Assembly (NCBI GenBank): GCA_937625935.1
Contig: OW569376.1
Span: forward strand, 310,001-374,000
Length of the DNA: 64,000 bases
Direction of reading: 5' to 3'
Source of the DNA: Tetramitus jugosus
Lineage: Eukaryota > Heterolobosea > Eutetramitea > Acrasida > Vahlkampfiidae
Part shown: in pieces, positions 52,485 through 62,824 of the stretch
Position numbering within the stretch: position 1 is the first letter of the stretch
How the letters are laid out: each line of letters opens with the position of its first letter
Notes under the pieces: generated by a model
Database searches by the model: none
Told to the model about the DNA's origin: nothing
Seen by the model: only the letters and a program-made list of their open reading frames with translations
Translations under genes and position numbers: made by a program

Positions 52485-52788
52485 GATTTGGATGTTGTTA
52501 ATGTTAAATGGTTGATGATGATGATGGCGATTATTTGAATGAGTTGGGTATGTGAGTGAGTTATATTAGGTGTTATTTCGGTTAGTTGTGCTCGCCAGAG
52601 CTAAAAGTGTGTGCTCAGTGGTAGGAGTTCAGCGTACGATCGAGGGAAGAAGAGTCGAAGAAAACACTCCGCCTTCAAAGTGGGTGGGTTTCTGCGACGC
52701 AATGTCGGGCTAGATTTCTGAACGTTGGAAGCAAAAGCTTGATGTGTGACATTGGCCGCACGCATCGGATTAAAAACTACAGTGCCAT
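52485..52788. promoter_or_regulatory. Upstream region of ceramide synthase gene
   Basis: A 304-bp gap between two minus-strand genes. I read all frames looking for the missing DOCK lobe C and found none. It should hold the ceramide synthase promoter and the DOCK 3' flank, whose AATAAA overlaps the stop (52788-52793). Confidence 0.4.
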
Positions 52789-55700
52789 TTATTGCTTGGT
52801 GGGCTTATGAGAGGATATGCTGGTCACTCTAACGCTTCTTCTGATACCTGGGAGTTCGTTCTCGAGAATACCATAAACTTTGTTCAGTTCTTGGCTATCT
52901 TCCTTGGTTTTGCGAAGGATCTGAACGGCGGCGATATGGGTCATTAATGAATACTTGGCGATATTAGGGTGCACCTTGTTCTCTGTAAACTTGTCAATCA
53001 TTGCCTTGTCTTCCACGGGCAGTACGATAAACGCATGGATAAACATGCCAGGTTCATCATCCAATGAAGCATCTGGTTCCTCCTTTAGTATCACTGATCC
53101 AGGATATAATCGCAACAATTTGTTTGTGAAATCAATTTGCTTCTCCAGAGGCTTGCCACGGTAAACAAAGGCATCACCTGTCAGACCCATTTGCTTGAAT
53201 CCTTGTCCATAATAACGAGCATAAAAGTATCTTGGAACAATTCTTTCTGTCGAGATGATTTGAGTGTAGAATGATCCCTCATTTTTCATCACATCCCTAA
53301 TCTTTGCATATGTCTTGTTTTGTTGGTAGATGTCACGGAGTTCTTTGCAATAGCCAATTGCCCTCTCAAAATCAGCACCTTCACTCAATAGGGATATCAT
53401 ATCCTTGACAATTTTTTCTCTTCTCTGGAAGGAGGTTTCTTCTGGATATTTTCCGGAGAAGTAGGGTAGGATTACCTTCCTGTCCCAAGATAGAGCATCA
53501 TAGTGAAGCTTCAATGCTAGAGCAGCTTCAATGTGGTTACCAAACTTAATATGCGAGTCACTGAGAATATGGATATACTTGAAGTACAGTTCCGTATTTC
53601 CACCGAACTTTAGAGATTCCATAATTTGAACGATAGCCTGAATTTTCAAGTCTTCATTATTGCCATACTGTTGTACTTTGACAACATCAGCCAGCATCGT
53701 ATTTAACCTAGATAGGAATGGAAATCCAATAGCGTTCATACTTTCATCCTTCTTAAATAGGAACTCCAGACCATCAATAAATGAGTTTCGGAACATATCA
53801 TCAATAGTACGTTCGAGCACACATCTCTGTGTAACATCTTCACAGAGTTCGATTGAATTTGATGTCTGATATTCATACTTCACGACATCATAGTAAAATT
53901 GGACAGCACGTTTGTGCATTTCTTCATTTCTAACATCAAGTAGGTTCATAATTGAGTTGATAATGGATGGTATAAAGGAGCTTCTTCGATTATCGATATC
54001 ATTCCAAAACTCCACAATGATCTCAACACAAGACAATCTCAGATCTCCTAACCTATTGTTGCTCATTTGTCTGTACTTTGTGAACGACTCAACTTGAATG
54101 AAGTCCGCAAAAATGAACGTAAACATGACAGAGAGCCATGAGTTCCACAGGTCAATGTCAAACTTCTCAGAAAATAGCAATCGCTTCTGTGCATTCTTTG
54201 CGACACTGCGCATGTTCTGAAGAACTGCCTCATACATTAGTGATTTCAGAGAGATGAAAGAGTTTTTGATGAAGGAGTGATTTTGGAGCAGTATTTTGTT
54301 CATTTGAACAAACTTTCTAATCGTTTCGAGGCTTATGCCAGATGCTACTTCTTCATCGCGAGTTAGATGATAGTCAAGTGATCCTTCTAGGCGATACAAG
54401 TTGACAAAGGTGAGCATAAAACTGAAGACATCACTCTTGGCTCTCTCAGCAGACTGAACATCACTACTCAGAGAAGATACTTTGTACACATCTGCTGTTT
54501 CACTCTTCTTGAGAGCATCCATAGATTGTTTTAACTCGGCAATTGTGACATTCATTTCATCAAAAGCTTGTGTAATATTCGATACGAGAGCAAACATTAA
54601 GAACAAGCAATCGGACACAGAATGCAATCCTTGATTCTGTATACTGACCTGGATTGAATCGAGCAATCCTTTGAGGATTTGAATGCAACTAATTCGTTCA
54701 GAATAACTTCTGTGGATGTGATATTGAGTCTCTTCAATCACTTTTGGTAATACAATCATTCTCGATTTGTTGTTGCTGAACACTCTACTCTTCACTACTT
54801 GTGTGATTAAGTTGAGCTTATACTGAGTCAACGAGGAGCTCTTACTTGAGCTCGAACGAGGAATTTCATTCAGGAATGTAAGTGTCAGATACCCAGACTG
54901 TTCAGCATCAAATATTTCCACAAAGCTATCGAATATACCTCCAGCATACTTAAACAGATTTGCTTGTGCGCCAACAAGAATATTCTTCTGAGAATTCATT
55001 AGTTCATAGAGTCGCTCCATAGCATATAAGAACTTTTTCTGGTATTCATTCTTTGGATCAACATCCTTGATTGTAAATTTTTGATCTTGTTGGTTGTCTT
55101 CTGCAAACTCAGGCTCAGCTTCGTTACTGTGATCTTCCACTTCTGTAATATGTATAGACAAGTCGAGATCAGGACTTTCTTGCGGTGTCATGGCACTCTC
55201 GCTTCGCTTATGCTTGGGAATGTAAAATGAAGTTTTCTCAAGTGCTACCTCTTCATCATTGTGAATCTCGCCAACCTTATGAGCCGCTAGGTACAATGTT
55301 CTCGATCTAACGATAAACTTGAACAAGTAGTCCATAGCTTTTATGCTTTCTCTAACCTTGGCTGCCATTGATAGTTCATCCATCTTATTCAAGTTCTGAA
55401 TCAAGAAGTAAAGGAACCATTTTTGAGCCTGAATAGACTTAAAGTGTACCGTTACATATTCATCCATCACATGCTTAAAATGATCAAATTGACTGTGACT
55501 CACAAGACTACAGATAATTTCAACAATTGCTTCATAGATGAGCAATGAAACTTCCTTTTGATCATATTGATCAAGAATTTCGAACATGGCATCGAAAATT
55601 TCTCTTAACAATGCAACTTTCTCTTGCATTGGGCAGAAAAGGAATCGATCCAGGATCTCCTTCTTTGGGGTTGATACCTTTCTCCAGTTTAATAAGTTTC

Positions 55701-58155
55701 GAATGTCCTCATTCTTACTGACCCTGGTCGATACGATCGTGTGCTGTACACTTAAAGTGTGTTTTGTGAGCAGCTTGGACACATGCTCATCATTTTCATT
55801 AAAGTTGTGAATGTTCTCCTCCAACTGTTTGCTATACTTGTAAACAGGCATGGTAAATAGTCCATCATTGGACATATTTCTGTTCTGCAAATTGAAGGAT
55901 CCACCCTTCTCAGTTACTTTCCAGGAAGCAATACCAAATGGTGTACCTTTGGAGGATTGCTTTCCTGCAATATCAGTAAATAGAAATACAACGGTTGCTT
56001 TGTCCAAATCTTCGGGAGCAACACCAATTTTAAACATATCATTCCACGATGGGTTCTTGACATGGTAGTAAACGGGCGCACTATATGAATCGGACATGTC
56101 TGACTCACTATTCGTATGAACACCACCAACGATACATTTGATAGGAGCTGGTTTGTCATGGGGGTTAAATGGTCTGAATAGAACTTTTGCTTCTACTAAA
56201 ACACTTCTCAATTTGGTGCTCTTAAATGCGGCGTTAGCCATTGTGATGTAAATATCATTCCTCATATCACCTGGAGAGATAGCAGAGGGAAAGTGTAGCA
56301 TTCGGCACGATTTTAGTCTACCCCACTCTGGACCGATTTTTACAACGTCGTTGTAGTGACCAGATTGCGCTCGAAGACCGATTGTCAATCCTCTTTCCAG
56401 TTCATGTTGAGGCGCAAAATCGTATGATGCAACCTTTTGATGGATAATAACATCATAAAGCGATGCGAATTCATCCTCTTTCGATGTAATATACATTTGA
56501 AGTGTGTCTGATGTGAATCTTCCTCCAGACATTAGCGTAGATACTACAACAGGCGAGAGCTCCAAGATGGAGCAACCGTATGGTCTCTTGAGTTCTAGCG
56601 CAGACTTTTCTTTTGTTTGTTTTGTTGAAGTGCGAAGCATGGCTCCGACACGATAAACCTTGGCAATCAAGTATAACTCACTCTTGAAATCATTCTCATC
56701 CAGATCTCTTATCAAAATTCGATGTGCTACTTGAGAGGATTGACCTACAATAATCTGTTCACTCACAGTTTGCTTTTTCTTGGCACTGTACAACGATAGA
56801 TGCACCTCCGCATGGATATTAAACTGGTTCGTAAATGTACACGGATCAATCTGAATCATTAATTGATGATTTCCTTCTTGTATGTTGGTAAACTCCTTCA
56901 CAGTTTCTTGTGCATTGTTCGTTAGATTCGATGGAGAGAGCTGCAGCTTTAGTTGAGCACCGAGGAATCCCGTGATATTTCGGATGCTTCGATGAGTGTC
57001 ACTTCTAGACAACATGTAACCCTGACTCAATCGATTTGTAAGTTTGTTGCTTGGACTGCCAACAGTAGGTGAGGAAGAAGTAGAAGGAGTGGAAGCATCT
57101 TGGTGAGCATTAGCTCTTCTTGGACTTATAGAGCTATCATTGCTATACGCTCGCAACAAATCGGATATCGATGTCAAGTTGACGTCTTCATTCTGTTTCA
57201 ATGCAACATCTTCATGCACCAACGATGCCAACGATCGCATCGACTTTAGAATTTGGTCGTTCTGAGATTGCAACTCATTCGAATTCTCCTGTTTGTGAGC
57301 ATTTCGATAACTACGAATACAACGTACCAATTCACTCAAAATACACATTAGCGATTCAAAATTTTCCTCTGATTCAATCAAATGTCTCAACAACATTCTC
57401 CAATCATAAACAATCTCCAACACTTTTTGAGTCAGTGGTATTCTCCATTCAGGAAACATTCCATCACCACCATCATCACCATCATCACTTCCCACACGAT
57501 TAAAAAATTGAGTTTTTCTCATCTTTGACTTGAAATATTTGGATTCAGAGATGAGATCCAATCGATTCTCAATTGAATCATTGTTCGCTGCCAGTTTTTT
57601 CAATTGATTCATTTGATGATCCACAGCAAATGCATCATAACTACTCTGTACAGAATTGGATTGTAGTTCACTGAGAATGAACACGTGATTCGATCGAATG
57701 AATCCCATGGTCGTTGCACCAGAAATCTTTGATGATGAGAGGCCCATCATTGACATTCGAACACTTGCTACTGCATCTGCAGTGGACATGACCGATGATG
57801 GAAGAGGAGGAGAGGACGGTGACGATGGCAACGACGAAAACGATGACGAAGGCGACAGTGAAGTAAAGGAGGAAGAAAGAGTCGGTTCAGAGGGCCTCGT
57901 TGGCTTGTAGAGTGCAGCTCTATACCATCCACATTTTTCATCCGTGATGAACACGAGGTCGCCTACGTATTCATTGAGCTCGGTGGAGCTTGGTGTTTGA
58001 ACCACTGTGAATATCACAAAAAAAAATTGGCTGTAAGCTTTTTTTTCCGATGGATCCGTTATGAAAAAGGCGGGAGAGAAGAGTGTGAACTTACCTATAC
58101 CAATGGCATCTCTTGGAGTCCAATCATTGTTGCTCTGATGTTTGGTGTGATTCAT
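52789..58155 (-). CDS. DOCK family protein with SH3, DHR-1 and truncated DHR-2 (two exons)
   Basis: Exon 1 is 58155-58095 and exon 2 is 58004-52789, with a 90-nt GTAAGT...CACAG intron, giving 1758 residues. The join makes an SH3-like domain: DAIGIVVQTPSSTELNEYVG, ITDEKCGWYRAALY and, after a ~60-residue Ser/Pro-rich insertion, GFIRSNHVFIL. DHR-1, the lipid-binding C2-like domain, is at ~600-735 (RNDIYITMANAAFKS, YYHVKNPSWNDMFKIGV). DHR-2 begins ~1455: lobe A helices (AALALKLHYDAL, ERAIGYCKELRDIYQQ) and lobe B (YFYARYYGQGFKQMGLTG, AFVYRGKPLEKQIDFTNKLL). It stops just after LPGIRRSVRVTSIS, the lobe B/C border, so the nucleotide-sensing lobe C is absent. Guanine exchange is therefore doubtful. 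The family role is Rac/Cdc42 activation with ELMO. Confidence 0.88.
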   Translation of the reverse strand: MNHTKHQSNNDWTPRDAIGIGKFTLFSPAFFITDPSEKKAYSQFFFVIFTVVQTPSSTELNEYVGDLVFITDEKCGWYRAALYKPTRPSEPTLSSSFTSLSPSSSFSSLPSSPSSPPLPSSVMSTADAVASVRMSMMGLSSSKISGATTMGFIRSNHVFILSELQSNSVQSSYDAFAVDHQMNQLKKLAANNDSIENRLDLISESKYFKSKMRKTQFFNRVGSDDGDDGGDGMFPEWRIPLTQKVLEIVYDWRMLLRHLIESEENFESLMCILSELVRCIRSYRNAHKQENSNELQSQNDQILKSMRSLASLVHEDVALKQNEDVNLTSISDLLRAYSNDSSISPRRANAHQDASTPSTSSSPTVGSPSNKLTNRLSQGYMLSRSDTHRSIRNITGFLGAQLKLQLSPSNLTNNAQETVKEFTNIQEGNHQLMIQIDPCTFTNQFNIHAEVHLSLYSAKKKQTVSEQIIVGQSSQVAHRILIRDLDENDFKSELYLIAKVYRVGAMLRTSTKQTKEKSALELKRPYGCSILELSPVVVSTLMSGGRFTSDTLQMYITSKEDEFASLYDVIIHQKVASYDFAPQHELERGLTIGLRAQSGHYNDVVKIGPEWGRLKSCRMLHFPSAISPGDMRNDIYITMANAAFKSTKLRSVLVEAKVLFRPFNPHDKPAPIKCIVGGVHTNSESDMSDSYSAPVYYHVKNPSWNDMFKIGVAPEDLDKATVVFLFTDIAGKQSSKGTPFGIASWKVTEKGGSFNLQNRNMSNDGLFTMPVYKYSKQLEENIHNFNENDEHVSKLLTKHTLSVQHTIVSTRVSKNEDIRNLLNWRKVSTPKKEILDRFLFCPMQEKVALLREIFDAMFEILDQYDQKEVSLLIYEAIVEIICSLVSHSQFDHFKHVMDEYVTVHFKSIQAQKWFLYFLIQNLNKMDELSMAAKVRESIKAMDYLFKFIVRSRTLYLAAHKVGEIHNDEEVALEKTSFYIPKHKRSESAMTPQESPDLDLSIHITEVEDHSNEAEPEFAEDNQQDQKFTIKDVDPKNEYQKKFLYAMERLYELMNSQKNILVGAQANLFKYAGGIFDSFVEIFDAEQSGYLTLTFLNEIPRSSSSKSSSLTQYKLNLITQVVKSRVFSNNKSRMIVLPKVIEETQYHIHRSYSERISCIQILKGLLDSIQVSIQNQGLHSVSDCLFLMFALVSNITQAFDEMNVTIAELKQSMDALKKSETADVYKVSSLSSDVQSAERAKSDVFSFMLTFVNLYRLEGSLDYHLTRDEEVASGISLETIRKFVQMNKILLQNHSFIKNSFISLKSLMYEAVLQNMRSVAKNAQKRLLFSEKFDIDLWNSWLSVMFTFIFADFIQVESFTKYRQMSNNRLGDLRLSCVEIIVEFWNDIDNRRSSFIPSIINSIMNLLDVRNEEMHKRAVQFYYDVVKYEYQTSNSIELCEDVTQRCVLERTIDDMFRNSFIDGLEFLFKKDESMNAIGFPFLSRLNTMLADVVKVQQYGNNEDLKIQAIVQIMESLKFGGNTELYFKYIHILSDSHIKFGNHIEAALALKLHYDALSWDRKVILPYFSGKYPEETSFQRREKIVKDMISLLSEGADFERAIGYCKELRDIYQQNKTYAKIRDVMKNEGSFYTQIISTERIVPRYFYARYYGQGFKQMGLTGDAFVYRGKPLEKQIDFTNKLLRLYPGSVILKEEPDASLDDEPGMFIHAFIVLPVEDKAMIDKFTENKVHPNIAKYSLMTHIAAVQILRKTKEDSQELNKVYGILENELPGIRRSVRVTSISSHKPTKQ

Positions 58156-58351
58156 GGCTGAAATCCGCTTTTTGTTTTGTTGTGTTTTACCAAACCGAAA
58201 AGAGAGGAGAATCATCCCGATTGTGACAATGGTAAGGAGGAGTTTATTTGACATGTGACAACGAACCGAAATCGGGACGGAGAAACAGTCGATCGAGAAT
58301 TTGATCGAAGAGCAGTTTCAGCAAAGGATTGCTGAAAGTCACAACAAGAAA

Positions 58352-59152
58352 ATGAGTAACAATAGCAAGAATGGATCGAAAAAGTCCATTAGAACGATTG
58401 TAAATAAAGGAATTGGATTGTTTCACACTGGTGGATCATTTACAAGGGGTTCTAGCAAAAACTTAAGTTCGGAAGAAAAGCCTTCGATGACACTCGAGGA
58501 ATTTATGCAAAAAGTAAACAGGGAAAAAGAGTCCAAGAGTACAGATCGTGATAGAATTGAAAAACCAAGTAAAATGCACAACACAAGACAGAATAAGATC
58601 TTGCTCTTGAAGAGTGATGAACATCGTAACTTTGACAATTATTGGGAGACGAGAGTTGAGAAATTAAGGAATCAAACACCAGATCTAAGTGTTTATGGCA
58701 AGTTAGATATTGTCAAGAATGGTACATTGATTGATGAGGGTGGTAAAATGCAAGTGAAGCAAATATTTAAGGGCTATTCATTTTATTTCAATGGGCTGAC
58801 AACTGCGAGTTGTGGCAAGGAGAATAATTTGTCACAGACACATCTGGCTCATTTGGCAACATTGCATGGAGCAGTGGTGTTGCCCTATCTAGCAAAGAAG
58901 AAACTGACACACATTATTTGTGAGAATGTGTGTCAATCAAAACAAGAACGAGTCCTCACTCTGAAAAAGGGGTTAAAGTTCTCTTCTGTTCGAGTCGTTG
59001 ACGGTGTGGCGATGAACATTTCAGCTCTACATTATGTAAAGCCCTCATGGTTGATCGAATCGATTAAGAACGGATGCGCACTACCTGAGCTTCAATATAG
59101 CACCATGTCGGATCACACCGCCCGCACGTTGAGTGACTTCACACCAAAATGA
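58352..59152 (+). CDS. BRCT-domain protein, REV1 N-terminus-like
   Basis: A 266-residue protein starting MSNNSKNGSKK, basic over the first ~130 residues. A BRCT domain occupies ~145-240: KGYSFYFNGLTT at the first strand, LAHLATLHGAVVLPYLAKKK with the conserved glycine, LTHIICENV, and the closing tryptophan motif YVKPSWLIESIKNG. BRCT domains bind phosphoproteins or DNA ends in repair. The layout resembles the N-terminus of REV1, but no polymerase domain follows: the frame ends 33 bp before the convergent cyclase stop. It is a stand-alone BRCT protein. Confidence 0.8.
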   Translation: MSNNSKNGSKKSIRTIVNKGIGLFHTGGSFTRGSSKNLSSEEKPSMTLEEFMQKVNREKESKSTDRDRIEKPSKMHNTRQNKILLLKSDEHRNFDNYWETRVEKLRNQTPDLSVYGKLDIVKNGTLIDEGGKMQVKQIFKGYSFYFNGLTTASCGKENNLSQTHLAHLATLHGAVVLPYLAKKKLTHIICENVCQSKQERVLTLKKGLKFSSVRVVDGVAMNISALHYVKPSWLIESIKNGCALPELQYSTMSDHTARTLSDFTPK

Positions 59153-59185
59153 AGGACTTATTACAATAGAGCTCCAATTCGTTTA

Positions 59186-62100
59186 TTAACATGGACTGGG
59201 AGGTGGTTTACCATTCTCGTCCAAGAAGAATGTGTGCATTTCGCCAATTCCTTTCGCCATAATCGCACCTTCTCGTTCTCTGATTGTAAATTGTGATGTT
59301 CCACCTTCTGATAGAGTGGATTTGAGATTGGGCGAGATATGAATATGATTCACAAGCCCCGTAGTTGTCATTCTGGATGCTTCATTGATTGTTGTTCCAA
59401 AGCAATCGTACAGAAATTTGTCGTCGCCAACTACACCACTGATAATTGGTCCCTGGGCAGCTCCAATCTTGATACCTATACATTCTGGTTTCTTCAAGTA
59501 TTGGGCATGTTCATTTAAGATCTTTCTTGAGACCTTTCTCATGCGTACCAACAGATTTGCCATCTTAACAGCGGATCTGTATCGACCCTCGTGCTCATCA
59601 TTTGTTGCAGGACGTCTCAGACCAGTTACAACCAAGAATAAGTTGTTGATTGATTTGATCTTGTCACAATCCAATTCCTCGCATAAGGAATCAAACTCAG
59701 TAAACAGATTGTTCAACAGTGACAGAGCGTGCCCAACGTTATGATAATTGAAACACTCATTATCAAACCCAACAACATCTATAAATGCAGCACATCCATC
59801 TGGTATGTAATCCCATATTCTCTCAGGATCTTGTTTCAAGGTATCAGCCACAGATTGAGGCAGAACACATCTCACCAGCCGATCATTTCTCATGTTTTCA
59901 ATTTTTGAGAGCTTGCACTGACTTCCCAAGTTCTTCTTCATAATCCATGCTTCGATCATTGACTGGTCCATGAAGTAACTGGTAAAATTCATACAGACAA
60001 CACAGAATATTCCGAATACCATATCGTTCATCTGGAAGCTAAACTTGTCATTCTTGTTAAAAAACCTTGTAATCAGTTGATCGGTTGACAAAAACAGAAG
60101 CAAGGTTACACTTGAGAGTATCAATCGAAGGACAAATGGCACCAGTGGCATGACTCCTACTACGACAATAATGCCCCATACGACACAGAGCGCAGTGACA
60201 TCTTGTTTCAAGTTGTTTTCGAATTGAAGTGCCAACGGACAGATAAGAGCCAATAGCAATGATATCCCTGCTCCCAAAAACACCATCCGAATACTCTTTC
60301 CATATTTCGTATATGAGACAGCAATTACAATCAATTGCAGCAGAGCGGAGAGGTATAATACCACTGCCGATAGGACATGAGAGAATGGAAAGTATCCAAC
60401 CTGGAGTACGTTGACAGCTAATGTACTGATAATCATCAAGATATAGAAAGTACTTTGAAATGCGAAAATGGCTCTATATGAATGGAGTGCTTCTTGGAAC
60501 GAGCTCTTAATGAACATTAGTCCCGTTTCGAAACTCTTGAACATCAACAACCAATTATTTACCTCCAAGTTGAGCTGTGGTTCTTCATACTGGGGTATAT
60601 CTTCAAAATCTAGAAATTCTGTCACTTGCTCCAACATCTTGTGACTAGAGTATGCCTCGGAAGAAAAATTACGGTACGTGGCGCAAGTTTTGCTCTCTTC
60701 GAGTGCTGCTTCCTCCCCCAAAAACTCACATGTTACATAATACGAAGTAATGTTAGGCATAGAATCGTCGGTCGCATGGGGACAAGAAGCGTAGACATCA
60801 CTCGGGCTAAACACAAAATTATTGGGTACGTGTTGCAATTCCTTCATAACAGCTTCTGTCACATGAACAGAATTGACTTTTGATGTACGCTCCATGATTG
60901 CTGCATACGCGACAGACTCCAATCCAAATATGTCAAATGTGATTCTTGATTTGCCCAAAATACAGGCATAAGCATCCCCACATGCAACACCGATTCGAAT
61001 ATTGAAATGCCAACCATAGTCCTTGTTTAACTGACTCATTGCCTCAATCATCTCTAGTGCCACCATTACACAATCTCTAACATAATGAGCTTCACACGTC
61101 TTCTTCTGACATATCGATAGAGCAAAATATGCATCACCAACTGTTTTCACCTTGGATACATTATGAGCCTGAGTAATTTGGTCAAATCTTGAGAATTGGA
61201 GATTTAGAATATGCAAGAGATCTCGGCTAGAAACAGTTCGAGAAAAATTGGTAAACCCTTCAATGTCTGACAAAAGAACACATGTTCGTTTCAGGTAGTG
61301 CACTCTCTTCAGCTCCTTTGACCTTGCTGATGAATACTCTGCCTCCAGAAAGAACAAAAAATGAGCAGGTAAGATATTGTTCAATAATTGCTCCGTTTGG
61401 AGGTACTCCTCGTGCAGCTCCTTCTTTTGATTTTGTAGTGACATCTCTGCCAAGAAATGAGACCGATAGTACCTCTCTAGAAACCTCAATTGACACAGAC
61501 TCATCGATCCAAATAATAGAATCCATAGCGAGTAAACTGTTCCTCGAACATAAACCGTTTTACTCATACTATAGCGGCTCATGATGAAAAATGTGACAAC
61601 ATAGCTGGTCAATGATAGTATGGGGATAGCAAACATGAAGAACGACCGAACATGGAAGAGAGTAAATGTCACAAATGTGATAATGAGCGGTGCAGTGGGG
61701 AACTGTCTGTCCTGTTGATCGAACCAAATAGCAGTTTCGATACACGAGTAGACACAAACCACATTACAAATCATGGCAGTCAACAACTCACAAATCTGGT
61801 GCGTCGTTCGTTTCTTCTTCCGTTCCTCTGAATTCATTAGATTATGTATCACAGCATACACCATGGAAGCAAATATCAGAATAGAAACGTTGATGATCAA
61901 GTCTACAATATAACGTACGCTGGCACGATCTCTCTCTGATGGATAACTTGGTTTGATCAAGGCAAAATCAACAACAAGATAGAGTGTTGATATGATGATA
62001 GCTACGAACAGAGTGACTCTCAATGTTTCCATATCACTACCATAGTATCTCTGAACGAATTGGAACTCTAGATCCGAGTCGACAAACCACTGACTGAACC

Positions 62101-62824
62101 AGTATTGATGATCCTTTGTTTGCATTGGTTTCTTTTGCGCTAAAGAACCTGTTTTAAAGGTTCCGGAGGTTGTTGAGGAGGCAGTTGGAGGAGAGACTTC
62201 AAAAGACTGGATAATAGCAGGAATTTGAGAGTGTGGTTGAATCAATAGACTTGTTGCATTCCCGCTCCCCCTTCTCTCCATAATAGACTGCTTAGCATCG
62301 GGACTGTTAACACGAGTCCCCTGGTGGTGGTGTTGAATCGCCCCATCGGTACTTTGAGCTCGTAATAAAGCACTGCCAAGTCGGTCCTTGACGTCCACAT
62401 TCTCCTGCAAAAAACTTGTGAAAATATTGTTCTCTCCTGGCGATGTTTGTCGCGAAAAATGTTGACGCAAAGCGCGCAAGGCTGGTTGACTGACCACTGG
62501 CGGAGCAGAGAAAGTTCCTGAACCAAATGTAACTGCCGTGTATGGACTGTGAACAATGGTTGGAGTTGTGGAAGTACTGGAAGCAGTCCTGCTTGATTCA
62601 GGTGTGTGAACTGAGATGCTGAGATTGCGAGGCAGTGAAGCACGTCTCTTGATCCACTTGCGATTCGTGGAGAGACCTATTCGCTTTGGAACTTTTAATG
62701 AGCCAGAACGTTTCTGCTCTGGTTCTTCCACCTCACCGTTGTTTAATTGTAAATTGTGCTCGCTGCCGTGATTGACGTTCGATGAATCCTCGTCTAATAA
62801 CGGTTGATACTTCATTTCCTGCAT
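59186..62824 (-). CDS. Transmembrane adenylyl cyclase with two membrane blocks and two catalytic domains
   Basis: A 1212-residue protein arranged as N-tail, membrane block 1 (~270-445), C1, membrane block 2, C2, the order of animal membrane adenylyl cyclases. C1 has both metal-binding aspartates (VLLSDIEGFTNFS, D520; KVKTVGDAYFAL, D564). C2 supplies the partner residues: Lys in DKIKSINNLF, the adenine-selecting Asp in LYDCFG and the Asn/Arg pair in TTINEASRM. C2 has lost the second metal aspartate (Asn instead). One C1/C2 active site is predicted, making cAMP. A signalling helix (ERYYRSHFLAEMSLQNQKKE) precedes C1. The N-tail is Ser/Thr-rich and probably phosphorylated. A 17-bp inverted repeat lies ~107 bp upstream of the ATG. 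Confidence 0.92.
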   Translation of the reverse strand: MQEMKYQPLLDEDSSNVNHGSEHNLQLNNGEVEEPEQKRSGSLKVPKRIGLSTNRKWIKRRASLPRNLSISVHTPESSRTASSTSTTPTIVHSPYTAVTFGSGTFSAPPVVSQPALRALRQHFSRQTSPGENNIFTSFLQENVDVKDRLGSALLRAQSTDGAIQHHHQGTRVNSPDAKQSIMERRGSGNATSLLIQPHSQIPAIIQSFEVSPPTASSTTSGTFKTGSLAQKKPMQTKDHQYWFSQWFVDSDLEFQFVQRYYGSDMETLRVTLFVAIIISTLYLVVDFALIKPSYPSERDRASVRYIVDLIINVSILIFASMVYAVIHNLMNSEERKKKRTTHQICELLTAMICNVVCVYSCIETAIWFDQQDRQFPTAPLIITFVTFTLFHVRSFFMFAIPILSLTSYVVTFFIMSRYSMSKTVYVRGTVYSLWILLFGSMSLCQLRFLERYYRSHFLAEMSLQNQKKELHEEYLQTEQLLNNILPAHFLFFLEAEYSSARSKELKRVHYLKRTCVLLSDIEGFTNFSRTVSSRDLLHILNLQFSRFDQITQAHNVSKVKTVGDAYFALSICQKKTCEAHYVRDCVMVALEMIEAMSQLNKDYGWHFNIRIGVACGDAYACILGKSRITFDIFGLESVAYAAIMERTSKVNSVHVTEAVMKELQHVPNNFVFSPSDVYASCPHATDDSMPNITSYYVTCEFLGEEAALEESKTCATYRNFSSEAYSSHKMLEQVTEFLDFEDIPQYEEPQLNLEVNNWLLMFKSFETGLMFIKSSFQEALHSYRAIFAFQSTFYILMIISTLAVNVLQVGYFPFSHVLSAVVLYLSALLQLIVIAVSYTKYGKSIRMVFLGAGISLLLALICPLALQFENNLKQDVTALCVVWGIIVVVGVMPLVPFVLRLILSSVTLLLFLSTDQLITRFFNKNDKFSFQMNDMVFGIFCVVCMNFTSYFMDQSMIEAWIMKKNLGSQCKLSKIENMRNDRLVRCVLPQSVADTLKQDPERIWDYIPDGCAAFIDVVGFDNECFNYHNVGHALSLLNNLFTEFDSLCEELDCDKIKSINNLFLVVTGLRRPATNDEHEGRYRSAVKMANLLVRMRKVSRKILNEHAQYLKKPECIGIKIGAAQGPIISGVVGDDKFLYDCFGTTINEASRMTTTGLVNHIHISPNLKSTLSEGGTSQFTIREREGAIMAKGIGEMHTFFLDENGKPPPSPC

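Noticed and set aside
52485..52788. Missing DOCK lobe C exon
   Set aside because: The gap is too short for ~150 residues and no frame resembles lobe C.
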